NCBI GenBank assembly: GCA_005281725.1
Contig: SSBO01000125.1
Span: 1 to 10,278, forward strand
Reading direction: 5' to 3'
Source: Wuchereria bancrofti
Taxonomy: Eukaryota > Nematoda > Chromadorea > Rhabditida > Onchocercidae
DNA: 10,278 nt
A program made the translations under genes and the position numbers. Positions 1 to 8,600 of this stretch are shown piece by piece. Under the pieces are notes generated by a model that worked only from the letters and a program-made list of their open reading frames with translations, did not search any database and had not been told where the DNA came from. Position 1 is the stretch's first letter; the number at the start of each line of letters is the position of its first letter.

Positions 1-127
1 TGTTGGATTGTATTCGTTATAAATACGGTTGTGTGTGATCTCCTACGAAAAAAGAGTAAAACTGTATTTTCGTATCAGTGAAAAACTAGTTAAATTGACC
101 ATTTATCATAATTAAACATACCAGAAA

Positions 128-345
128 CTCAGACATATTTGGAGATCACGCATTGTACAACATTAAAATTGGGATACTTTTCGTCGCTTTTAGATGTGAT
201 ACGTTTTGTAAATTAGCAGATGGTTTAGCCTAAGATTCAATAACTGGGAAATCTATAGATCATCTAATTTGTAAGAGTTGGTTTCCGTCGCTCATAACGC
301 TAACTGTTGATTTCAACTGTGAATAACAAAGAATTCTATGAAGGT
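128..345 (+). pseudogene. Decayed second copy of exon 590-871
   Basis: Bases 193-302 match 702-812 at roughly 80 percent by eye. In the frame of the intact exon, the copy reads Asp-Thr-Phe-Cys-Lys-Leu-Ala-Asp-Gly-Leu-Ala, then TAA where the other has TTA, and then Asp-Ser-Ile-Thr-Gly-Lys-Ser-Ile-Asp-His-Leu. A three-base deletion keeps frame, and another TAA follows further on (Cys-Glu-stop, about 324). Weaker similarity extends upstream towards about 128. It looks like a duplicated exon that has lost function. No splice donor was found for it. Confidence 0.6.
193..302 (+). repeat. Direct repeat, left copy (matches 702-812)
   Basis: The two copies start GA(T/C)GTGATAC and share long blocks such as AGATGGTTTAGCCT, ATTCAATAACTGGGAA and TAGATCATCT. 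The spacing is about 509 bases. The right copy lies inside the exon ending at 871. Confidence 0.85.
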
Positions 346-455
346 GAAGAGAAAGGAAAAAAAACGTGGGATGTGTGATTTATTCCTTCTGTTGAGTCAA
401 GCTTGTGAAACAAAACAAATCAGTTTTTTAATAATCTTTTTAATAAGTTAGTTAG

Positions 456-600
456 TTTGTTCCTCTTATTCCTGTAGATCGTACGTTTCTGGGCTTTCTA
501 ATCGCTACCAGGAACTCTGCTTTTGCTTTGATTTTTTTTTTGCTAATCCACAGAAGAGGTACCACATTCTCTGAATCGAGAGGAAGTAGTACCTTTATCA
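456..600 (+). CDS. Possible upstream exons of the plus-strand gene, apparently frameshifted
   Basis: A short frame 456-480 (Phe-Val-Pro-Leu-Ile-Pro-Val-Asp) ends at the donor GTACGT. After a T-rich tract and CCACAG, the sequence from 554 reads in the matching phase (Gln-Glu-Val-Pro-His-Ser-Leu-Asn-Arg-Glu-Glu-Val-Val-Pro), then stops at 605-607. A shift of one base near 592-597 would carry it straight into the 590-871 frame (Leu-Tyr-His-Ile-Asp-Arg). No intron with workable borders fits. It may be a real frameshift, an assembly error or coincidence. Confidence 0.3.
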
Positions 601-871
601 CATTGATCGGAATCAACATGATGAAATTGTACAAACCATTCCCTGCAGTTATTTTGCTCATAATAGTTTTGATTCTTCTATTTACCTGGGCTATTTCAGA
701 AGACGTGATACTTTTTGTGAAATAGAAGATGGTTTAGCCTTATATTCAATAACTGGGAAGTCTGTAGATCATCTCTTAATTCGTGAGAGTTATCTCCCGT
801 CGTTTATGACGTTAAAGCTCTCTTACAAAACGAAGTGTGAATTAAAATATTTCAGTTTTCTGGATTGTAGT
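590..871 (+). CDS. Unknown plus-strand gene, exon 590-871 (5' border uncertain)
   Basis: The frame is free of stops from 590 to 880 and is bounded upstream by TGA (572) and TAG (587). The donor is AGT before GTATCT at 872, phase 0, leaving a 42-base intron. Possible acceptors at 648, 666, 699 and 702 all give phase 2, and 589 gives phase 0, so the start is open. The part from about 680 is duplicated at 170-302. Different residues there are mostly conservative (Ser-Val-Asp-His against Ser-Ile-Asp-His), which supports this frame. A different frame here (555-725) that looks like a membrane segment is judged a shadow. Confidence 0.6.
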
Positions 872-2309
872 GTATCTTCGTAACATTTGACTAGATTTCG
901 TAACATTCCACAGGAAAAACACTTCATCAGCTTGTATTCGAGAGCATGTAAACTTTCTCTGTTAAAAATATGGCACGAAGAGATTATACAAAGTTTTCTC
1001 CATAACTTGCCCAATAGGATAAAACGTAAGTGCAACAAATGCAAACGGTTTTGAACTTGTGTTTATGTGGTTGCTATAAGAAATTAATTTGGAGAAACCA
1101 TCATCAAATACGTGGGAAAAGAAGTTTAAAATCCGTTATGATTTGCAGCATAGTGCGCTGAGGAGAATATAAGATGGCAGCAATTATAACACAACACGTT
1201 ACTAGTACCGTTTGCGCTCATCAAGGAATTTAAATATATTCTTTTAAGTTAGCTTTTTTGCAAATAGTCAGATAGGTATTCTAGTTATTAATCATAACGG
1301 TGTTCTTAAACAGTTTTTCATGGCAACAAAGAAATTAACGACTCGAAATAAAGAATTATTAGGACGTCGTTTGATTCCATTTCTTTAACAAAAGTACTAA
1401 GATTTTCTTTTAGGATAGCAAAAATTAACACAATTATTGCAGGCTGAAAAAGGAAAAACAAAATAAAAAATATACATGGAAATTACAAAACAATGTAAAA
1501 ATTTAGCGAAGGTAAAGAACAAATAAAAAAGAGTCTTGACCATCGTTCGAGAAAATCACGGAAGCTCTAAACGGGGTCAGAAGTTTTTCGCAATTATGTT
1601 AACACGTTGAAGTCAACTAATATTTTTTAACGTGAGATTTTGCATAAAATAAAATTTCATGGCCATTATGCTTAGGGCATGGTGATGTATGATTTGATTC
1701 AAATTCGATCAAAGAAATGATTCATTCAGTAGAACCAAAAAGGCAAAAGAACGACAAATTTGCTGATTTCTTCAAACTAATGCCGACACTCGACTTCCCG
1801 TATGATTTCGCGCCAAATCCAAGCAATGAGAAATTCTCCGACTACGAAATTTTGGTGAATATTATTGCAGTATTGATTTCTGAGATTTACATTGTGGAAG
1901 GTCGTCTCTCGAAGCATATTTCTGTGCTCTCATCGGCCTTAAAGTAATTTTAATTTTGAAATGCTTTCCAAAAAATATAGGAACAGCATAACTATTTTAA
2001 ATTTTCTCTCAAATATCGCATATATCATCACTGGAAACCGAACGTATGGAATTAAAGGGAGGAAAAGCGAGTCTCAGGTGAATTTCGTAAACTAGTACTA
2101 CTTCCTATCAATTTTGTGCCAAATAAAGAAACGAAAACTCAGTTTTTTACAAGAAATATATCTTACAGAATGATAACTTCAAAAACCCCACAAAAACAAA
2201 TAAAAAAGTTTATTCCGATGATCTCCAAACCTGGAAAGGCTCCACGGAGAACGCATTATTGGAGAAAAATTCGGTTGGCAAGCAAGAATTTGTCGAAAGG
2301 TCGATATAA
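590..2309 (+). CDS. Unrecognised multi-exon gene (5' end incomplete)
   Basis: Five exons join in phase: 590-871, 914-1025, 1730-1943, 1981-2077 and 2169-2309, with stop TAA at 2307-2309. Together they give 281 codons without a start. Introns are 42, 704, 37 and 91 bases, all GT/AG. I do not recognise the protein. The N-terminal exon reads like beta-strand-rich sequence with aromatic residues (Ile-Tyr-Leu-Gly-Tyr-Phe; Leu-Tyr-Ser-Ile-Thr-Gly). The middle is helical (Tyr-Glu-Ile-Leu-Val-Asn-Ile-Ile), and the last exon is polar and Lys/Glu/Asn-rich. No signal peptide or clear membrane span is seen in this frame. Support comes from phase agreement across four junctions and from a diverged copy of the first exon that keeps the frame across a three-base gap. 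The gene is convergent with the receptor gene. Confidence 0.6.
702..812 (+). repeat. Direct repeat, right copy (matches 193-302)
   Basis: Open in the plus-strand frame throughout, unlike the left copy. See the paired entry. Confidence 0.85.
914..1025 (+). CDS. Unknown plus-strand gene, exon 914-1025
   Basis: Acceptor ACATTCCACAG and the strong donor GTAAGT (1026) frame 37 codons plus one base. The translation (Phe-Ile-Ser-Leu-Tyr-Ser-Arg-Ala-Cys-Lys, then Lys-Ile-Trp-His-Glu-Glu-Ile-Ile-Gln) is helix-like. Its phase 1 end agrees with the next exon at 1730. Confidence 0.65.
1026..1729 (+). other. Large intron of the plus-strand gene (704 bases)
   Basis: Runs from GTAAGT to ATTCATTCAG. It is AT-rich with A-rich runs around 1440-1530. 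Candidate acceptors at about 1152 and 1176 lead straight into stops in the required phase. A CGTGGGAA at 1111-1118 fits the CSL binding consensus but may be chance. No further exon is supported. Confidence 0.6.
1730..2309 (+). CDS. Unknown plus-strand gene, last three exons
   Basis: Exons 1730-1943, 1981-2077 and 2169-2309. The first opens in phase 1 after ATTCATTCAG, so the ATG at 1717 would be intronic. Introns of 37 (GTAATT...ATATAG) and 91 bases (GTGAAT...TCTTACAG) keep the frame. Read without the first intron, the frame ends at TAA 1945-1947. The translation contains Pro-Tyr-Asp-Phe-Ala-Pro-Asn-Pro-Ser, then an amphipathic helical part running smoothly across the 37-base intron, then a polar tail (Trp-Lys-Gly-Ser-Thr-Glu-Asn-Ala-Leu-Leu-Glu) ending Val-Glu-Arg-Ser-Ile. 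If ATG 1717 were the true start, the product would have 154 residues. Function unknown. Confidence 0.62.
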
Positions 2310-2365
2310 TCCGGCACAGCTGCAGTAATTTCAGAAATATATTATCATAGCAGAAAGATTATAAA

Positions 2366-2397
2366 TATGCTAAAAAATTTTATTAATCTCTAGCATA
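2366..2397. repeat. Stem-loop at the junction of the two convergent genes
   Basis: TATGCTA (2366-2372) and TAGCATA (2391-2397) are exact reverse complements around an 18-base AT-rich loop. The stem covers the receptor stop codon, and the loop contains its AATAAA. Seven bases can pair by chance in such sequence. Confidence 0.4.
2379..2384 (-). terminator. Poly(A) signal AATAAA of the receptor gene
   Basis: On the minus strand a perfect AATAAA starts five bases after the stop codon. Cleavage 10 to 30 bases on would fall around 2350-2368, giving a very short 3' UTR. This supports the TAG at 2392-2390 as the true stop. Confidence 0.7.
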
Positions 2398-2655
2398 AAA
2401 GAATAACACCTGGATCTACAACGTCCAAATCAAGTTCTTTTTCTGCTTCAGCTATGATTTGTCCAGCTGGAGTAAGTACAAATGATTCGACAGAATTCAA
2501 GAATGAGCTTGAAATTGCCATATCCTCATCGATGTCATCAACGTCTTCCGTACATTCTTCATTCAATCCAATAGCAATGCTTGATGAAGCCAACGAAATA
2601 TCCTCTTGAGAAGATGCAACTGGAATATGTGACCCCAGCTTCGATTTACACTTTG
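2390..2655 (-). CDS. Receptor exon 17: acidic Ser-rich tail with a possible degron
   Basis: Codes residues 770-856 and the stop TAG at 2392-2390. The acceptor AAAATTTTAG before 2655 fits the phase-1 donor of exon 16. The ATTCAG before 2716 looks good but gives an immediate stop in that phase. The tail is rich in Ser, Glu and Asp (Glu-Asp-Val-Asp-Asp-Ile-Asp-Glu-Asp), in keeping with the PEST tail of Notch. It holds Val-Leu-Thr-Pro-Ala-Gly (codons near 2479-2462), similar to the Leu-Thr-Pro degrons read by FBW7/SEL-10. The tail is much shorter than in vertebrate Notch. Confidence 0.85.
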
Positions 2656-5600
2656 CTAAAATTTTCTTGGTGTGCTTAAATAATTTAAGCAGAACATATG
2701 CAAAGGAGTTATTCATCTGAATGTACTTCCAATTATTCATTTATTACTTTATTGCCTTTACAATCCTCTTTTTTGTCAGAGTGCTATGTATAAACTTATA
2801 TTACTACGTTGAACAAAAACAAGTTAAGCCATAATGATTCTATTAATTACCTTGCAAAAGCGTAAAATGTTTTAAAAACATAAATCTGATATGAGCAGTT
2901 ATACATGCATTATGAAGTCCCTTCAATATTTGCTTCAACGGAACCAAATACTCCGAAAAAATTATGTTAGAATCCAAAAAACACGCAATAAAACATGGCC
3001 CTCTATTAAGAAGTGCAAATACGAAATACCTGCACTGGATAGCTTACGACTTCGTTTTCTTTTTCGTGTCTTCATAATATCAACATTATTAACTGCTACA
3101 TTTTCTAAAAATTCCACAATAAGACAATGTCCTCTTTCTCTCGCCACATCCAACGGCGTACATCCAAGCTAGAAAATTCCACAATTCCAAATATGAAACA
3201 GGAAAAACTGTATATCCCAATATTCTCTCTTGCAAACATACTTGATCACTGATTTCACTGTTTGCGCCAAACGACAATAATAAATTAACCATATCCAAAT
3301 GGCCTTCACGGGCAGCCAGATATAAGGGCGTTTCTCCCTAAAACTTCAAAATAACAGGGATATTACATTTCAAAAAACATGGTACATGGCAATTTGATAG
3401 ATATGAATCTTGATTATATAAATCAGTTAACCAATGCAGTCAAGTGGCAATGATAAGGACAACTAAAAGAACAAAACAAAATAGTCAACCTTGATATCTT
3501 CGGTATCCAGCTTAAGACCAAATGAGTATAATATTGGTAAAAGATTGACCCGTCTGTTAAGTGCAGCATAATGAAGAGCAGTACGTCCGAAAATATCAGT
3601 CAGAGTTGGATCATCTTTTTCAGACAATATATCTCGAGTAAAAATAGAACCAACTCGCTCTGTCTGCTTCTGAAAAAACTGCTACAAACAAATGATGCAG
3701 TTTTTTTACTCTATATCGTTTTCAAATTCTTTCACATACCAATGAAGGGTCGAATTGTCGGTAATTATTAGAAGTCATTAATCGTGATACACCATTTTGT
3801 CTGGAAATGAAAAATCAGATAGGTACTGTTAGAAAATACATAGAAATAAAGGAAAAAAGTTGAAAATAGCAGATTTTACACGTTTGATCTATTCATTATA
3901 TATCATATGAATAAAAACAATAAACAAAAACAGCAGAATAACTCCATCGAAAACAAAAAATAACATACGGAAGTGAAGGAATCAACTGTGGGGTGAAAGT
4001 ATCGTTTCGTACTTTTGCTTGTCGATAGTACTCGGTGTACATGAAATCAAGGATGCAGCGTGCGCACAGATCAGAGACGTGAGCAAATCTGACGGTCAAA
4101 GCAAGTGGTGTTTGCCCCAAGACATTTACAGCTCGCAACTATAAAAATCTATATTTAATAAACTTTGAAAATTCTAATGATAAAGTAGCAAAAAACTGGA
4201 AATGTTTATTTTAGTAAGACCGAACTGAAAACGAAATTCTCCACTAAAACAGAATTCACGAAAGCATGAGAAAATGGTATCTACTGGAAGTGATAATATT
4301 CTCCTCCAAACATCAAACTTTTACCAAATTACCAAGCTCCCGGATGTTGCATCCACGTGAAGAAGATTAGTCATATGTTTCCAAGTTTTGATAATCTTGA
4401 TCATAAAACACCTACATTGCATCGGTGAGTACTTAACAATAGACGAATAATTTGATCACTGTTAACAACCACAGCATGATGCAAAACTGTATTCTTATCC
4501 GAATCATAACAATTCACATCCGCTCCATGAAACACCAAAAACGACACTGCTTCAATATCGTTACATTTTACTGCTTTTAATAAGTCTGGTCCCAAATGAC
4601 AGTCTTCATTACCATTATCTGCAAAACTGGCATTACAATTAATTTATAACTGTTCAAATTTTTGCAACTCGATTCAATTTCTGCATCAAAATTCAAAAAA
4701 GCTTGAATATCATAAAAACCCGAACAACTACTGGAAATACTATTGGAATACAGTACAAATTCAACCCGTATTCCTGTTATTTAATTTGTTTTTTTTTTGT
4801 TATCTGAACTAGCATGCTATAAGTACTTTAGAAATAAGGCAAAATGAAGACAAGTAAACAGAAAGTGTTTCAGTATATAAAACCATATGAAAAATCAAGG
4901 GAAACTCACCGCTGAAATAAGCATCCAGACTAATCAGTATCTTCTGTTCATCGTTTTCTGCTGTTCGGTAATGATTTTTGAACTAGAAAAGATGTATCTA
5001 TTCATAACCGAATTGAAATTCTGCAAAATCTAAATGGCAACATTACAAACTAACATCTTTCGGCTGTTCTCGCCTGCATGAAGTTGAATTTGAGAAAAGC
5101 CTAGACAGTGGTGGTAATCCATCCCTCCGACAAGTGCTCTCATTGAGAAAGTAGTCTTCAGCGGACGATACTGTTGACCAACTGGTGGCATTACTTTGCA
5201 ATGAAGCTAAAAAAAGTTAGATCAAGTATTTTGATTATAAAGACCTAAGTAAGTTTCTGAGCGATAAATTTATATAAAATATGAAATGCAGTTTGTCAGT
5301 GAGCTGTTAACAAAAATTCCGATCATAGTGTTTCCATAAGTATAGCAAAACTTATTATGGGGATAAATGACAAAATGAAATATAATTAGCCTGTAGTTCT
5401 AGTTCCAACCACCAATCGATTTCTATACTATTTACGTTATATTATCAGTGTAAATAATACAAAATTATGGTGTTATCAATTTATATTAAATTATATTATC
5501 AATATTATTACATTATCAGTTTATATTAAATAAACTTTTGTATTATTTTACAATGAAAATAATGTTTTACGCACCAGTTGAAGGCAAAAATTTGCAACCA

Positions 5601-8600
5601 TCTTTCTGATTAGGCTTTAATAAGTAAATTTTAACCACTTTGTAAAAATGATAAATACTAAATCTCACTCAACTGATATAGATGTTGCAGTATGTTTTGG
5701 GATTTTTTTTTTTCACGCATTAGTGAGGTGAAATTCGAAAAACAAGTTGCAAAAACTATTGCGCATCGTCCTACAGTAACCCTAACTGGTATAATGTTAC
5801 TCAACTAATGTCACATATTCCGCACTGGTTACAAACGTGATCTTGAAACTAGATCAATAACAATCTGAACTTGAAGGAACAAAAAGCTAAACCAACAACC
5901 TCTGACAAACGATTTTGATTATTACATTTTTTAATTTTGAAACGAATGTTTTTAGTTACGAAAAAAAGTAATGCAACAAAATAACACATAGTTCCACACA
6001 ATTTAAAAAAAAAGTCGTAAAATAAACTGCCCTATATATTGACTTTAAAAAAAAAAACAAGTCTGCTAGCAACCTCGGACTATTAAACTGTGTGCTCATT
6101 ATTTAGTTGTACTTAATTTATTAACATTGTCTTCGTTGTCTTCATTATTTAGGGTCTACACTGTGTTCAGATGGACACCAATTCTTCCTATAGAGTGACA
6201 GTTCTCATTGCGACCTGCCATTATTATTATATCACATTTGCTTCATCTTTGTGTCAATTTTAGTTTTTGGTTTCTTTAACTGCTGTTCACCAGTATAATT
6301 GTTTACAGGTACATACACTAATAACTTGAGCATTACTGTCGTAACAGTGATTACTTATAATAATGTCTCATAGAATAGTTCATCTAAAATGATTTTTCAT
6401 AAATGTGTTATTACTTTCGCAATGAAACCAATTCATTCAAATCCTCCTATGTTGTGAATTTAAAATAAATAGGACTAACACGGCACTTTCCAAACAGGAG
6501 CATGATTTTTCCCGATATTCTGTTTCTTCAACACACCGAAAAATCCATAAATTCCATAAAAACATGATGATATTATTCCAATGAAGACAAAACACGTAAT
6601 GAAGATGGCAAAAGTCGGAAGAGAGCGACTTCTATCACTTTCTACAAAAAGTCCTTCAACAGTGACGTCACCCAAGCTTATTCGATTCTTGGCCTAGAAT
6701 TAAAATTTGGCAATATTGCTTCAAATTCAAAATGGCGAAAACTCAATGGAATAGAATTAGTGACATAAAGTATGTGAGAAAACACAAAAGTTGAAAACCG
6801 GATATAAGAACAACCTCATCATACAAAGCGGTATGAAGATAAGCGACTGCACCAAAAATGTCAGTGAAACACGGTAAAACATTTGTCGTGTCCAAATGGA
6901 GACGTTGTTCACAAAATGTCGAGTCAATATCCACGTAAAGTAAAATACCTGTTGCATTCCTGAAAATTTTTCACGTTAAGATGAATCTGGCTTTATAAGT
7001 TTTCGCATTATTACTAAATTAAAAATTAGTTGCTCGAACTCTGTGAAGATGAACGAATAACGACGAGTATTCATAATGCAATACGGAACAGCTAGAAACA
7101 CGAAACTGAAAATCATTAATAACCTCAAGACATATTAAAAATATTCTCATAAAACACATAATTTAAGCATGGTTCGGATAACAACTAGAAAGCCTTTGAT
7201 AAGGAACATTAGATGCACAGACAAATTACTATTCATTAAATGCACGGACAAATTACATATTCATTACAAATCTTTTTCAAATTAATGTACGCACTGAATC
7301 TTATCTGCTCAGAATTCTGTGAACATACAGGAAGAAAGTGTGAAGATCCGGTTGAACGTGAAAAATTATTTAAATCAAAATAAATTAAAAATCCTATTTT
7401 ACCTTGACATTTCCCACTCCTTTAAATTGATCTCTTTCCCAACTCCATTTTCAAATGACCACTCATAAATCCGAGTCTTATTGTTGCTATCTAAGGCCAA
7501 ACGTACTGGATTATGTAGTTTCTGAAAGTTTGGACCATAATTTAATTTTTTGTTGAATCATTTAAAAAATGAAATAGGAAATTCTTACTATTCTCTATAT
7601 TAGGTATTTTGTATTAATGCACCTATGATCTTATAATATATATCCAACAATTTTTATAATACATAAATTTCACTCTTAGCAACTTATCTGAGCAAGTTTT
7701 GCAAGAAGTGAATATATTTTGTCGAGAACATTAGGTGGTGGTCCTTCGAAAACGATGCCAATGGTACTGCTATCTGTTAGATTACGAAGAAGCAGATTTC
7801 TATCACAATCCATACCATCATATCCGCATTCCGCCACTGCACATTTTTCATCGCATTTCCCATCCAAATAATGCAAAGCGCAGTAATCAGAAAGTCTAGA
7901 TGAAATGATGAATTTTCTATTTCTTTCGAAAAAAATGTTAGTTGGAGAAAATCAAGACCTGATTAAATTTGATTCTGCGATACCATGCGACCCAATACCA
8001 TGCAAACCAAGAAGAAATTACAGTACTGCTGCCGCTTACCTACACTCTTGCGTATTCACAACACAATCGAAACCATCAAAAAAACACTTTTCATTATTAC
8101 ATTCCTCATTACAGGTTCCATCAGCAAAACGCAGTGAACAAAATTCCGGATGTTCTTCACATCCAGCTCGTAAATAATCATCTCTTTCTGGCACATGCCT
8201 CTCACAAACTTCGCCGCTAAAACCTAGAAAAGGAAAAATACGGTACTGCAAATTGCTTGAAAAAGAACAAATTATGCTAAAGTTTCTGACTGCATGACGT
8301 TTTAGTGTGATAATCAATAATAATTGATAGACATACCATCAGTACAAAAGCAAATACCATCAATACAAGTACCACCATTTCTGCACATGTTCCCAAGCTT
8401 ACACCTATAAACAAATGCTATAAATTATTTTCAAAAAATAAAAACAGACTATGGAAAGTTAAATATTGATTTGATTTCAAAGTTACAAAGTTAACTCCAA
8501 CTATAAAGACAGATAAAACGGTGCATTTCAAAACAAACCGCAAGAAAAATGCAAACTAAGGTAAATTAGACGTGGCGATGAGATGTTTGAAACAAATGAA

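Noticed and set aside
528..725. A plus-strand frame ending in a membrane-like segment
   Set aside because: It overlaps the 590-871 exon in another frame. The duplicated copy supports the other frame through its three-base gap and conservative changes. It has no good start.
823..1044. A minus-strand ORF of 73 codons
   Set aside because: Starts at a non-ATG codon and is antisense to the better-supported plus-strand exon 914-1025.
1111..1118. CGTGGGAA, a match to the CSL/LAG-1 consensus
   Set aside because: A few such matches are expected by chance in 10 kb on both strands, and there is no cluster.
1717..1947. A 76-codon plus-strand ORF starting at ATG 1717
   Set aside because: The strong acceptor ATTCATTCAG lies just inside it, in phase with the exon ending at 1025, and its stop is removed by a 37-base intron. 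I treat 1730-1943 as an internal exon, though ATG 1717 remains a possible start.
2116..2328. A basic 70-codon plus-strand ORF
   Set aside because: It overlaps the last exon of the plus-strand gene in a different frame, starts at GTG and would read through the acceptor at 2168.
2656..2740. Extension of receptor exon 17 upstream to the ATTCAG before 2716
   Set aside because: With phase 1 from exon 16, the reading would be GAT GAA TAA, an immediate stop. The acceptor before 2655 fits.
5775..5800. Telomere-like TAACCCTAAC in intron 8
   Set aside because: Only about one and a half units, with no array. Chance.
6757..6957. A second minus-strand ORF over receptor exon 7
   Set aside because: Wrong phase for exons 6 and 8, and it reads across the donor at 6814. 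It is a shadow of the NOD exon.
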